64,000 nucleotides of DNA from the NCBI RefSeq assembly GCF_003129965.1, contig NZ_NRCJ01000002.1:62001-126000 (forward strand). The letters run 5' to 3'. The DNA comes from Aggregatibacter kilianii. GTDB taxonomy: Bacteria > Pseudomonadota > Gammaproteobacteria > Enterobacterales > Pasteurellaceae. This document shows, piece by piece, positions 27,806-37,123 of this stretch (position 1 is its first letter; each line of letters opens with the position of its first letter). Below the pieces are notes generated by a model. It did not search any database, was not told where the DNA came from, and worked only from the letters and a program-made list of their open reading frames with translations. The position numbers and the translations under genes were made by a program.

Positions 27806-29784
27806 GAAAGTGGCTTAAAAAATTAGACATCAGCACAGGCTTGCAATTATCACTTATTGTCAGCGCATTGTTTTGTTTGTTTATTGGTATTGTCGGTTTA
27901 TATACTTGGCAACAACAGCGCGTGGAAATTGATTTTGCTATTGATCAGAATTTTCCAAAACTTCAATCGGCTTTTCGTATAGAAGAGCAAATTAATTCAT
28001 TGGAAAATAGATTTTTAAATTTAAAAGATATAAAAAATACAGAAGATAAAATCAAATGGTTTAATGGTACGCAAGAAGAAATTAATAAACTAAAAGAGAT
28101 CGCCGAATTATTAAATGAAGATTTAAATAGTGAAATTCCTAAAATTGTTATAGAACAAAGTAATCTTTTGCAAGACATTTCATCAAATATCGATAATAAG
28201 TTAGCATTGAGTGCTAAATTCAATAAAACCTTTTCGGAAATTGATTGGTTGCATAATGATTTTCGTGATGAATTTATCGCATTATTGCAAGAAATTGTTT
28301 GGCAACAAGCAACATTAGCTAATCATCTTACAGATAATTCAAGCGGTTCAAAAAAAATTGAACAACTAAGAAGGCTTCAACATGAATTATTATTGCTTTA
28401 TGATTTTCTTACTTATGAAGAGCAAATTGTTATTGAATTAAAACAGCATATCGGTAATTATTCTGATTATTCATTAGTCACATTAACAAACGCTCTTAAT
28501 TATTTAAAAAATTTAGTTGAACAAAAATTTGAATCTTTAGATAAACATACTTCAAATGATACAATTAAACAAATTATTGATGCTTTGCTGGCTATGGGAT
28601 TGGACTCTAAGTCGCTACCTTCTTTATTAATTGAGCGAAAGCAAATAGATATTACCCAACAGCAATTAATGAATAAATACGAGTCACTTATTTTTAATTT
28701 AAGACAGAAAATTAATGATCAGGTAGGAGACAATCAAAAGCAATTAAAAATATTTCACTCTTTAATTAATAAAAATACCAGGGTAAATGGTCTTATTATT
28801 TTTTCTGCCATGCTGTTACTTTTTCTCTTTATTGCGAGTATCAATTTTTATTATATTCGTCATAGACTAATACAGCGTTTTCAGTCCCTTAATCAATCTG
28901 TTGAAAGACTAATTAATGGTGAAAACAATGTTAAGATTTCAGTATGTGGTAATGATGAATTAGGGCGTATTGCCAAATTGTTAAGATTATTTCTCTTTGA
29001 AGTCAACATGAAAAGTGAAGAGTTAGAAAGCAGAAATCAAATTTTATTAAATGAAATTAGCGAACGTATAGAAATTCAGGAAAAACTCATCAGTACGCAG
29101 CAGGAATTAATACAAGCAGCAAAATTAGCCGTGGTAGGGCAAACCTTGACCTCAATTAATCATGAGATCACTCAACCGTTGAATGCGATGAATGCTTATA
29201 TTTTTAGTGCAAAAAGAGCGGTGAATAATAATGATGTTTTTTCTGCAAATCGTTATTTGGAAAAAATAGCATATTTAGTTGATCGTACTGCACTAGTGGT
29301 AAAAAGGTTACGTCATTTTTCCCGCCAGACGACGAATACACTACAAGCCGTGAATTTATCTGAATGTATTAATAATGCTTGGGAATTATTAGAGCCAAAA
29401 CATAAACATTTGAAACCAAATTTATTTATTCCAACTAATTTGCCTCATGTATTAGGTGACGAAATTTTATTAGAGCAAGTATTTGTTAATATCTTTCTTA
29501 ATTCACTGGAAGCAATTCAGGATGATAAACCGGATATTAAAATAGAAATACAAAATATCTCAGAACTGAATACGGAATTATGGATTTTTGATAATGGTTC
29601 CGGCTGGCCTTTAACGGATAAGTTATTGCAACCTTTTTCTAGCAGTAAATCTATTAACTTAGGCTTGGGATTATCAATAAGTTTATCTATTATGCAACAA
29701 TGTCAAGGCGATTTACTTATTGCTTCTACATTAGCAAAAAACGCACTTATTATTTTGAAATTCAAGGTGATTAATAATGTTTAA
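27802..29784 (+). CDS. pgtB: PgtB-like membrane histidine kinase
   Basis: A 660-residue sensor kinase. TM1 is about residues 16-38 (SLIVSALFCLFIGIVGLY); a long helical periplasmic domain follows (about 40-325), then TM2 about 332-354, HAMP, and a kinase core. The phospho-acceptor is His454 in SINHEITQPLNAMNAY, the N-box is QVFVNIFLNSLEAIQ and the ATP lid is DNGSGWP. ATG 27802 overlaps the pgtC stop; a frame reading from 27745 runs inside pgtC. Strongly AT-rich. Confidence 0.85.
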   Translation: MRKWLKKLDISTGLQLSLIVSALFCLFIGIVGLYTWQQQRVEIDFAIDQNFPKLQSAFRIEEQINSLENRFLNLKDIKNTEDKIKWFNGTQEEINKLKEIAELLNEDLNSEIPKIVIEQSNLLQDISSNIDNKLALSAKFNKTFSEIDWLHNDFRDEFIALLQEIVWQQATLANHLTDNSSGSKKIEQLRRLQHELLLLYDFLTYEEQIVIELKQHIGNYSDYSLVTLTNALNYLKNLVEQKFESLDKHTSNDTIKQIIDALLAMGLDSKSLPSLLIERKQIDITQQQLMNKYESLIFNLRQKINDQVGDNQKQLKIFHSLINKNTRVNGLIIFSAMLLLFLFIASINFYYIRHRLIQRFQSLNQSVERLINGENNVKISVCGNDELGRIAKLLRLFLFEVNMKSEELESRNQILLNEISERIEIQEKLISTQQELIQAAKLAVVGQTLTSINHEITQPLNAMNAYIFSAKRAVNNNDVFSANRYLEKIAYLVDRTALVVKRLRHFSRQTTNTLQAVNLSECINNAWELLEPKHKHLKPNLFIPTNLPHVLGDEILLEQVFVNIFLNSLEAIQDDKPDIKIEIQNISELNTELWIFDNGSGWPLTDKLLQPFSSSKSINLGLGLSISLSIMQQCQGDLLIASTLAKNALIILKFKVINNV

Positions 29785-31027
29785 TACTCAAAATAATGTT
29801 TTATTGATTGATGATGATTTAGATATTTTGGAATCCTATACTGATTTATTACAGCTAGAGGGATATTCTGTAATTGCAACTTCAAATCCCGAAAAAATTA
29901 TCAGTTATATCCCAGAAAATTGGTGTGGTGTCATCATTTGTGATGTGCTGTTACCCGACATTTCCGGATTGGATGTATTAGAACAAATTATCGCAATCGA
30001 TAGTCAAATTCCGGTAATCATGGTGACCGGGCATGGCGATGTGCCTATGGCGGTAGAGGCTGTTCAAAAAGGTGCAGCAAATTTCTTTGAAAAACCGATT
30101 TCTCCCGAAAAGCTACTTGCTCAGGTAGATAATTCCTTAAAACAACGGAAAAAAATTATTGAAAAACGTCAATGGCAAGCAGAAAAAATTAGTGAAGTTT
30201 TTATTGGTAGTAGTGATTGGATTAATGAATTAAGAAAACAGTTACAAAAATTAGCAAATTCTAATTTACCGGTTTTTATTTGGGGAGAAACCGGTACAGG
30301 ACGCCATTTGGCAGCAACCTATTTACATAAATTAAGTGATCGTAAAGATTTTCCTGCTATTTTTCACGAGTATGTGGAAAATGAACCTTCCAATATTGTT
30401 GAATTAATCAAAAAATCAGTATCGGGCACTTTAATTATTAAAAATATTCATTATCTAAATGTTAGTGAACAACAATATTTAATTCATCAGATAAGTAGTG
30501 AAGGAAACCAAATGCGCTTAATTTTATTGAGCGATATTTCTCTTATGGAATTAATACGTTACCAAAAAATCAGTTCAGCGTTTTATTATTTATTTACGTA
30601 TACACAAATTGAAATGCTTCCGTTGCGAAAACATATTACTGATGTAACCGATATTTTTAATCATTATGTACAAAAATCCTGTATCAGATTAAATAAACAA
30701 ATCATCACAGCAGATAAAAAATTATTACAAAGTTTACGGCATAAAGAATGGAGTGGAAATGTAAAAGAATTAATTAGCGTTGCGGAATTGTATGCTATCG
30801 GTTTACTTACTCATATTCCTTCGGCAACTTCTCCACTATTTGATAATATACAAACACATTCTTTAGATGAAAAATTAAACCAATACGAGAAACAAGTTAT
30901 TGAAGAGGCGTTAGTTTTTTACCAGGGAAAAATTAATGATGTCGTGAATTATCTTAATATTCCGAGAAAGAAATTGTATTTACGCATGAAAAAATATGGA
31001 TTGGATAAAAAGAGTTATAAATTGTGA
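29777..31027 (+). CDS. pgtA: PgtA-like response regulator with decayed AAA+ domain
   Basis: A 416-residue NtrC-type regulator. The receiver has Asp56 as phospho-acceptor (VIICDVLLPDISG). The central domain is degenerate: Walker A is GETGTGRH (residues 170-177, Lys replaced by Arg), Walker B acidic residues are gone (GTLIIKNIHYL), and no GAFTGA loop is present. A Fis-type helix-turn-helix ends the protein. It should therefore not drive sigma-54 polymerase, and is likely to act as a conventional activator. It overlaps pgtB by 8 bases. Salmonella PgtA is nearly the same length. Confidence 0.85.
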   Translation: MFNTQNNVLLIDDDLDILESYTDLLQLEGYSVIATSNPEKIISYIPENWCGVIICDVLLPDISGLDVLEQIIAIDSQIPVIMVTGHGDVPMAVEAVQKGAANFFEKPISPEKLLAQVDNSLKQRKKIIEKRQWQAEKISEVFIGSSDWINELRKQLQKLANSNLPVFIWGETGTGRHLAATYLHKLSDRKDFPAIFHEYVENEPSNIVELIKKSVSGTLIIKNIHYLNVSEQQYLIHQISSEGNQMRLILLSDISLMELIRYQKISSAFYYLFTYTQIEMLPLRKHITDVTDIFNHYVQKSCIRLNKQIITADKKLLQSLRHKEWSGNVKELISVAELYAIGLLTHIPSATSPLFDNIQTHSLDEKLNQYEKQVIEEALVFYQGKINDVVNYLNIPRKKLYLRMKKYGLDKKSYKL

Positions 31028-31031
31028 GCAT

Positions 31032-31154
31032 AAAAGTGCGGTTAAAAAATTCTTCGAATTTTACTCATAAATTACCGAAGTGATTTATTCGTTCCTTTGG
31101 AGCCGTTGGCAAAGCCAACGTTCAAAATCCTTTGGATTTTGTAACCGCACTTTT
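31032..31154. repeat. Uptake-signal terminator pair with hairpins inside its loop
   Basis: AAAAGTGCGGTTA (31032-31044) is opposed to TAACCGCACTTTT (31142-31154), but nearly 100 bases lie between them. Inside are CGTTGGC-AAA-GCCAACG (31104-31120) and CAAAATCC-TTT-GGATTTTG (31123-31141). It lies between convergent pgtA and queF. Confidence 0.75.
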
Positions 31155-31158
31155 TGTT

Positions 31159-31998
31159 TTACTGCCGTGCTAACCGTAAATTCTGTGGTAAAGGCTCGAA
31201 GTTTGAGCGGTAAGGGTTGATGTCTAAACCGCCGCGGCGGGTGTAGCGTGCGTAAACGGTGAGTTTTTCCGGGTTGGCGTAGTGCATCAGGTCGCAGAAA
31301 ATCCGCTCGACGCATTGTTCGTGAAATTCGTTGTGTTGACGGAAAGAAATAATGTAGCGTAGCAACTGTTCGCGGTTGATTTGCTTGCCCACATAATGAA
31401 TTTGCAGGCTACCCCAATCCGGTTGTTGGGTGATGAGGCAGTTGGATTTGAGCAAATGGCTGACCAGCGTTTCTTCCACAATGTTGTCGTTCGTGCAATT
31501 TTTCAGCAAGTCGGCATCAAAAGCATAATCCCGAATTTCAATGTCCAGCCCGTCAATGCATTCGCCTTGCAGCGCGGCAATCGACTGTGCCGTGTAATCC
31601 GCCAACGAATTTAACCGCACTTTCACTTCACCTTTCGCACAATCTTGTAAATCTTGCTGCAAAATGCGCTGAACCTCGGCGAAATCGGCAAATTGGGTTT
31701 GGTTGAAGCTGTTTAAATAGAGTTTAAAACTTTTCGATTCGATCAAATTTTCGCTATGAAAATCAATTTGTATATCGGCGATCGCCACTTGCGGCACGCC
31801 TTTGGGATTGAGCCATGAGATTTCATATGCCGTCCAAATATCGGCGCCGATGGAAAAAGGCTGGGCCTGTGTAATGCCCAAGGTGTCGCGATTGAGGCGG
31901 CGTGGTACGGGTTGTAATAAAGTGCGGTCATATTTTTCCGCGTATTTTGTTTGCTGACCGAGTTTTAAGGCGTTCAGGCTTGGATCTTGATAGTGCAT
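31159..31998 (-). CDS. queF: NADPH-dependent 7-cyano-7-deazaguanine reductase
   Basis: A 279-residue long-form (YqfF-type) QueF, which reduces preQ0 to preQ1 for queuosine tRNA modification. Conserved segments are the N-terminal [15 protein letters not shown] and the catalytic Cys in [13 protein letters not shown], then [10 protein letters not shown]. The start is ATG 31998; it sits 8 bases after the stop of the zinc-ribbon gene, so they are probably co-transcribed. Confidence 0.95.
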   Translation of the reverse strand: MHYQDPSLNALKLGQQTKYAEKYDRTLLQPVPRRLNRDTLGITQAQPFSIGADIWTAYEISWLNPKGVPQVAIADIQIDFHSENLIESKSFKLYLNSFNQTQFADFAEVQRILQQDLQDCAKGEVKVRLNSLADYTAQSIAALQGECIDGLDIEIRDYAFDADLLKNCTNDNIVEETLVSHLLKSNCLITQQPDWGSLQIHYVGKQINREQLLRYIISFRQHNEFHEQCVERIFCDLMHYANPEKLTVYARYTRRGGLDINPYRSNFEPLPQNLRLARQ

Positions 31999-32006
31999 AG
32001 TTTTCC

Positions 32007-32789
32007 TTATTGCCAATGCCAGGAGAGGTTTGAAACGAGGCGGCAATGATCACATTTAAAATAGAGGAAGTCAAAAAGCGGTTGGTTTAACGTCCAGTTT
32101 CGCTTGCATAGCGGGCAGCAGGATTGCACTTCCGATTCACGGCTTTCGCCGCCGATACGATACAAATAATAGTAAGTTGGAATGGCGCTGTGCCGTTCGA
32201 TTTCCTGCGCTAAATGATACCCATGTTTAAACAGCGTGCTTTGCGTATCGGAAATTTGTGCAAGGGCTTGTTGCTCCAGCACGGAACCGTTCATTTGCAA
32301 TTGATCGCACGCCTGCCAATTCTCCTGCCATTTAATGATGTCCATCGCCAAGTGCGGTATGTTTTTCAGCTGTTTATATAACGGAATCGGTTGCAGGGTA
32401 TCGCCGCTTTGCAGGGGCGAGCAGGATTGTAAATACGTGGTGTAGAGCAGTTGCCAAGCAGGCGTTTCCATTGCCGTGATTTCCGAATTCAGATCTTCCG
32501 CCACGATTTGAAAACTCTCGAAAAACACACCGCACTTTTCTGCCGTCTGAACGGCTTCGTTCACTAGAGAATTGTTAAATTCCGCCAACAGCGAGGTTTG
32601 TTCGGGGCAGGTCACACGCACTGCCAAACCTTGTTGATTTTCCTGTTCGGCAATAAATTGCGGGATTTCCCGACCGATAATTTGCCCGTTATAACGCCAT
32701 TGCTCAATAATTTGATTAACGCAATGGCTTTGTTTTTCCAAGGAAAATTCATCGTTCCGGCAGGAGAAAAAGGCTTCGATTAAATACAT
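32007..32789 (-). CDS. Zinc-ribbon protein of the DUF2310 family
   Basis: A 260-residue soluble protein with a C-terminal zinc ribbon (CCPLCKRNW ... [11 protein letters not shown], two CXXC pairs) and a long N-terminal region without a recognised catalytic motif. DUF2310 proteins are described only as zinc-ribbon, possibly nucleic-acid-binding. It is immediately upstream of queF, which hints at an RNA-related role, but function is unknown. Confidence 0.8.
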   Translation of the reverse strand: MYLIEAFFSCRNDEFSLEKQSHCVNQIIEQWRYNGQIIGREIPQFIAEQENQQGLAVRVTCPEQTSLLAEFNNSLVNEAVQTAEKCGVFFESFQIVAEDLNSEITAMETPAWQLLYTTYLQSCSPLQSGDTLQPIPLYKQLKNIPHLAMDIIKWQENWQACDQLQMNGSVLEQQALAQISDTQSTLFKHGYHLAQEIERHSAIPTYYYLYRIGGESRESEVQSCCPLCKRNWTLNQPLFDFLYFKCDHCRLVSNLSWHWQ

Positions 32790-32895
32790 AGTGGGTCACG
32801 TTAAATTTGAAAGGGCGAATTTTACACCAAATTTCCCGTTACTGGCGTAAAAACCTGAAATCTTCTACAATGAGCCGTTTTTTATGAGGTATTTT

Positions 32896-33210
32896 ATGTA
32901 TCAACAAACCCGATTACATTTGCAAAATTTGCAACAGGTTATGGAGCGTTTGGCATTGTGGCAAACCATGCCGCCGCAGGAAGAGGCGTTCTTAAGCGAA
33001 CAGCCTTTCGCCTTGGACACCATGAGCCCGACGGAATGGCTGCAATGGATTTTTATTCCGCGTATGTATGCTTTGCTGGAAAGCCGGGCGCCGTTGCCGA
33101 GCCAAATCGCCATTAGCCCTTACTTGGAAGAAGCCTTGAAAGAGGACGATTATTTGGCGGAATTATTGCTCCCGATCATTGAAATCGAAAAATTGCTGCA
33201 ACAACAATGA
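32896..33210 (+). CDS. yqcC: YqcC-family protein
   Basis: A 104-residue helical protein (MYQQTRLHLQNLQQVMERL...TEWLQWIFIPRM) of the YqcC/DUF446 family, nearly always coupled to truC. The start is ATG 32896, placed by GAGG 8-11 bases upstream; that ribosome site overlaps the ATG at 32884. The stop overlaps the truC start (ATGA). Function is unproven. Confidence 0.88.
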   Translation: MYQQTRLHLQNLQQVMERLALWQTMPPQEEAFLSEQPFALDTMSPTEWLQWIFIPRMYALLESRAPLPSQIAISPYLEEALKEDDYLAELLLPIIEIEKLLQQQ

Positions 33211-33920
33211 CGTTAGAGATTTTATACCAAGACGACCATTTGGTGGCGGTGAATAAACCGGCAGGAATGTTGGTACATCGTAGCTGGCTTGATCGCCATG
33301 AAACCCAGTTTGTGATGCAAACTCTGCGTGATCAAATCGGGCAGTTGGTTTATCCCATACATCGGCTGGACAGACCCACATCAGGCGTATTGTTATTTGC
33401 GTTAAGCAGTGAAACAGCGAATTTGTTATGTCAACAATTTGAGCAAAAACAAACGGAAAAACAGTATTTGGCGGTGGTTCGTGGTTATGTGACAGGGCAG
33501 GGCGAAATTGATTATCCGTTGAAAGTGCAGTTGGATAAAATTGCCGATAAATTTGCACAACAAGATAAAGCACCGCAAAGTGCGGTCACTTTTTACGACG
33601 GATTGAAAACCGCAGAAATGCCTTATGGCGTAGGGCGTTACGCCACTTCGCGTTATTCTTTGGTTCGCTTAACGCCGAAAACCGGGCGAAAACATCAACT
33701 TCGCCGTCATATGAAACATATTTTTCATCCCATTTTGGGCGATACGCAATATGGCGATTTACACCAAAATCGTGCGTTGACGGCACATACCGGTTGTTCG
33801 CGTTTAATGTTGCACGCGGAGAAATTAAGTTTCGTGCATCCGTTGACACAACAATCAATCACGATTCAGGCTGGCTTAGATGAGCAATGGCGGAATGTCA
33901 TGCGGATTTTTCAGTGGTAA
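33207..33920 (+). CDS. truC: tRNA pseudouridine(65) synthase
   Basis: A 237-residue RluA-family synthase; TruC modifies U65 in certain tRNAs. The catalytic Asp55 is in PIHRLDRPTSGV, with KTGRKHQLRRHMKHI further on. It is translationally coupled to yqcC by a 4-base overlap, the usual gene pair. An uptake signal lies in the coding sequence near 33577. Confidence 0.93.
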   Translation: MTLEILYQDDHLVAVNKPAGMLVHRSWLDRHETQFVMQTLRDQIGQLVYPIHRLDRPTSGVLLFALSSETANLLCQQFEQKQTEKQYLAVVRGYVTGQGEIDYPLKVQLDKIADKFAQQDKAPQSAVTFYDGLKTAEMPYGVGRYATSRYSLVRLTPKTGRKHQLRRHMKHIFHPILGDTQYGDLHQNRALTAHTGCSRLMLHAEKLSFVHPLTQQSITIQAGLDEQWRNVMRIFQW

Positions 33921-33973
33921 AAAACACCTAAAAAAACAACCGCACTTTTCGTGAAAAGAATAAGAGGAAAGAA

Positions 33974-34141
33974 ATGTTAGATAGTGATTTATTAAATTTA
34001 ACCCATGAACAGCAGCAACTTGCCGTGGAAAAAATTCAGGAATTAATGGCACAGGGAATGGGAAGCGGGGAAGCCATCGCCTTGGTAGCAAAACAATTAC
34101 GTGAACAAAATCGCACAAATAAAATAAAAGAAAATGAATAG
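33974..34141 (+). CDS. yoaH: YoaH-family small protein (UPF0181)
   Basis: A 55-codon gene reading [19 protein letters not shown], followed by [20 protein letters not shown], a clear match to YoaH over most of its length. GAGGAAAG is 4-11 bases upstream. The function is unknown; YoaH-like proteins are widespread in gammaproteobacteria. It lies between truC and cspD. Confidence 0.9.
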   Translation: MLDSDLLNLTHEQQQLAVEKIQELMAQGMGSGEAIALVAKQLREQNRTNKIKENE

Positions 34142-34327
34142 CTGAAGTGTTTTTGCCGCGAAATTTTATGAATTTTTGTGATCTCTGTTTGATTTTGAAA
34201 CTTTTTTTATTGCGCAACCGACAAATTTACTTAATATAACCATCAGCAAATCAAGGTGATAGGGCATTTTGTCTTATTGAAGTAAACGTAGTTCTATAAG
34301 GACTAAAAACCATAAGAGGTTTGAATT

Positions 34328-34537
34328 ATGGAAGTTGGTGTTGTTAAATGGTTTAATAATGCAAAAGGATTTGGCTTTATTTCTGTTGAAGGCAGTGATA
34401 CCGATATTTTTGCACATTATTCAGTCATTGAAATGGAAGGTTATCGTTCATTAAAAGCGGGTCAGAAAGTCCAGTTTGAAGTGATTCATGGTGACAAAGG
34501 TTCTCACGCGACGAAAATCATTCCTGTTGTCGAATAA
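34328..34537 (+). CDS. cspD: Cold-shock-domain protein CspD
   Basis: A 69-residue cold-shock domain with RNP-1 KGFGFI and RNP-2-like DIFAHYS. The EVGVVKWFNNAKGFGF...YRSLKAGQKVQFEV pattern is closest to CspD, which in E. coli binds single-stranded DNA and slows replication in stationary phase. The 186-base upstream region holds the promoter and leader; no riboswitch was recognised. TAAGAGG precedes the start. Confidence 0.9.
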   Translation: MEVGVVKWFNNAKGFGFISVEGSDTDIFAHYSVIEMEGYRSLKAGQKVQFEVIHGDKGSHATKIIPVVE

Positions 34538-34603
34538 ATAATCAAGATTCTCTATTTAGTCATTCAATGGACAAAGACAAGCCCTTTTGTGGACTTGTCT
34601 TTT

Positions 34604-35050
34604 TTATTTCAATAAATCCTTCAAGCCCGCTTTCATTGCCGACATTTGATTTTCGTATAGGGCTTTTTTCTCGCGTTCATCGATCATGTAGGAAATGGTT
34701 TCCGACAAGGTCATTTTCATTTTGCGGGAATATTTGGATAAACGTAGCCAAACGGCATATTCCAAATCAATGGATTTTTTCTTAGTGGATTGCTTTTCAC
34801 CGTTGAAAAAGCGTTTTCTTCTGGCGCGAATGGCTTGGTCGAGTTTGATGACCAATTCCGGCGCCAAATGGGTTTTAATCCATTCTTCAATTTTTTGCGG
34901 ATAATTTTGGCAACCGATGAGTTGCTTAACGATGTCTTCCTGTAAACTTTTTTCTTCGTAACGGGTAACATTCTCGCCTTCACGGGCTTTCTTGGTTAAA
35001 TAAACCCATTTCCAATGAGCTTCCTGATTTTCCAGCTTTTGATATTTCAT
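34604..35050 (-). CDS. matP: Macrodomain Ter protein MatP
   Basis: A 148-residue DNA-binding protein that condenses the replication-terminus region by binding matS sites. The basic segment ARRKRFFNGEKQSTKKKSIDLEYAVW and ribbon-helix-helix C-terminal region match E. coli MatP closely, and the length is nearly equal. The start is ATG 35050. The matP / ycbZ / fabA neighbourhood is conserved from E. coli. It suggests, without proof, that the window may lie near the terminus. Confidence 0.94.
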   Translation of the reverse strand: MKYQKLENQEAHWKWVYLTKKAREGENVTRYEEKSLQEDIVKQLIGCQNYPQKIEEWIKTHLAPELVIKLDQAIRARRKRFFNGEKQSTKKKSIDLEYAVWLRLSKYSRKMKMTLSETISYMIDEREKKALYENQMSAMKAGLKDLLK

Positions 35051-35066
35051 TTTGTCGAACCATTTT

Positions 35067-35089
35067 AGTGACGTGGTAACTGTGTCACT
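35067..35089. promoter_or_regulatory. GTGAC/GTCAC inverted repeat upstream of matP
   Basis: AGTGAC, 11 bases and GTCACT lie 17-39 bases before the matP start and before divergent ycbZ. The half-sites equal those of matS (GTGACRNYGTCAC), but the spacing is 11 rather than 3, so it is not a canonical matS. It might be an autoregulatory or one-arm site. Confidence 0.3.
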
Positions 35090-35196
35090 ATACGCTTTTT
35101 GTGACGGATTTTCTAGCAAATTTTTATGTGATGCGAAGAAAGCCGGGGAGAAATGTGCGATAATGCGCGCAAATTAAACATAACGCAGAGATTAAC

Positions 35197-36981
35197 GTGA
35201 CTTCATCTTCTTTATCCAATAACACATTGCCTTGGCAGGACTTACGTCCGGAATTAGCCGTGACCGACATTCCCTCACAACCTCAGGACTTTTTCGCTTT
35301 GCAACCCCGTGCCGGTGAAGCCGTGCGCAATTTCATGCGAAATTCCCACCGCACTTTATTGGTGCTCAAAGCCGATGACCAAGCGGAATACGCGCCTTTA
35401 TTGGAACGTTTCATTGAAAAACACCAACCGAAACTTGACGTGTGCGGTGTGCAATATGTGGTGGAGCAGGGGGATTCTTTTTCTTTTCCGCGTGTCTATA
35501 CGGAACCGGCGCAATCCATTGAGGATAATTTTGCTGCGAAGAAAACTGTGGCAACGGCACTGTATTTCGATCAATTTCAATTATTCGGTTCCGTTAAAAT
35601 TCATGCCTCGTCACATGATATTCAACTGCACGCCGGGCTGGTTCATCAGCTTAATAAAGGCGTATTAATTGTCAGTGTCGGTGCGTTGTTGGCGCAATTT
35701 GATTTATGGCAACGCCTGAAACAAATTCTCACCACGGGCGTGTTTGATTGGTATTCTGCCCATCCGTTCAAAACCTTGCCTTGTGATATTCCAAGTTATC
35801 CCTTGCAGTTAAAAGTCATTGTGTTGGGTAATCGCACGGAATTGGCAACCTTAGAGGAGTTGGAAGAGGGGCTTTATCATCTGGCGGATTATGCGGAAAT
35901 TGAAAGCTATTGCAGCGTAGAAACCGCAGAACAGCAGCAACAATGGATGAATTATGTGCAATTCGTCGCGCAACAACATCAATTACCAATGCCGGATTTA
36001 AGCGGTTTCAATAAATTGTATCAATTATTGGTGCGCGACAGTGAAAATCGCCATTTGATTAATGTGTCGCCGTTAAAATTAAAAATGATGCTCACGGAGA
36101 CCGCACTTTTAACGCAATCCGATTCATTAAGTGCGGTGGATTTTGAGCGTTATTTTTTACATAAAACCGCGCAATACGGCTTCCTGCGTGAGCAAACCTA
36201 CGACGGCATTTTGCAGGAGCAAATCTATGTGGCGACCGAAGGCGAAATGGTGGGGCAAATTAACGGCTTGTCGGTGATTGAATACCCGGGTACGCCGTTG
36301 TCTTTTGGCGAACCTTCCCGAATAAGCTGTATCGTGCAATTCGGCGATGGCGAAATTGTGGATGTGGAACGCAAAAACGAACTGGCGGGCAATATTCACA
36401 GCAAAGGCATTATGATTGCCGAAGCCTGTTTGGCGAATGTACTTGAATTGCCGTCACAATTGCCGTTTTCCGCCTCTTTGGTGTTTGAACAATCTTACGG
36501 TGAAATTGACGGTGACAGCGCTTCTCTTGCCGGTTTCTGCGTGTTGCTGAGTGCTTTGTCCGCCTTGCCGTTGCCGCAATCTATCGCTATTACGGGGGCC
36601 ATCGATCAATTCGGTTTGGTACATTCCGTGGGCGGTGTGAATGACAAAATCGAAGGCTTCTTTACTATTTGTCAACGCCGTGGCTTAACAGGCAAGCAGG
36701 GCGTGATGATCCCAAGTGCAGTGCTGAATCAGCTAAGTTTGTCCGATGCGGTGGTAAGTGCGGTCAAAAATCAGGAATTTTTTATTTATCCTGTTGAAAC
36801 CGTGGATCAAGCCTGTGAAATTTTATTGCAACGCGATTTGGTGGAACAGGAAAAGAAAACCTATGATTTCGACACAATGCCGTTGTCCCGCCTGATTCAT
36901 CAGCGCATCGAACAATATTCCGAACAGCAATCCCACAAGTTCGGTTTTTGGGATTTGCTCTTCGGCAGAAAAAATCGTTAA
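35197..36981 (+). CDS. ycbZ: Lon-like protease YcbZ (LonH family)
   Basis: A 594-residue protein with a C-terminal Lon protease domain. The Ser-Lys dyad is Ser441 (DGDSASLAGF) and Lys484 (GGVNDKIEGF), spaced 43 residues as in E. coli Lon. The N-terminal half is the divergent AAA-like region of this family; no standard Walker A is visible. The start is GTG 35197, since no ATG fits. It is divergent from matP and 142 bases upstream of fabA, the E. coli order. Substrates unknown. Confidence 0.9.
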   Translation: MTSSSLSNNTLPWQDLRPELAVTDIPSQPQDFFALQPRAGEAVRNFMRNSHRTLLVLKADDQAEYAPLLERFIEKHQPKLDVCGVQYVVEQGDSFSFPRVYTEPAQSIEDNFAAKKTVATALYFDQFQLFGSVKIHASSHDIQLHAGLVHQLNKGVLIVSVGALLAQFDLWQRLKQILTTGVFDWYSAHPFKTLPCDIPSYPLQLKVIVLGNRTELATLEELEEGLYHLADYAEIESYCSVETAEQQQQWMNYVQFVAQQHQLPMPDLSGFNKLYQLLVRDSENRHLINVSPLKLKMMLTETALLTQSDSLSAVDFERYFLHKTAQYGFLREQTYDGILQEQIYVATEGEMVGQINGLSVIEYPGTPLSFGEPSRISCIVQFGDGEIVDVERKNELAGNIHSKGIMIAEACLANVLELPSQLPFSASLVFEQSYGEIDGDSASLAGFCVLLSALSALPLPQSIAITGAIDQFGLVHSVGGVNDKIEGFFTICQRRGLTGKQGVMIPSAVLNQLSLSDAVVSAVKNQEFFIYPVETVDQACEILLQRDLVEQEKKTYDFDTMPLSRLIHQRIEQYSEQQSHKFGFWDLLFGRKNR

Positions 36982-37021
36982 ATCCAAATTGCCATTGAAA
37001 ATTAACTGATCGGACAAGTTA

Positions 37022-37039
37022 GGCGTACAAGTGTTAGCT
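37022..37039. promoter_or_regulatory. FabR/FadR-like palindrome upstream of fabA
   Basis: GGCGTACAAGTGTTAGCT, about 85 bases before fabA, resembles the FabR operator of E. coli fabA and fabB (GCGTACA..TGT..GC). I see no fabR gene in the window. Confidence 0.4.
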
Positions 37040-37123
37040 ATTCTAAATAATGGGATGCTTTGTTAGAATCCCACCCGCATTCGATTTTGAATCGCTTAAA
37101 CATATTTTATAGGATGATTAATA

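Noticed and set aside
35067-35089. A canonical matS site before matP
   Set aside because: The half-sites are right but the spacer is 11 bases instead of 3, so it does not fit the matS consensus; kept only as a low-confidence dyad.
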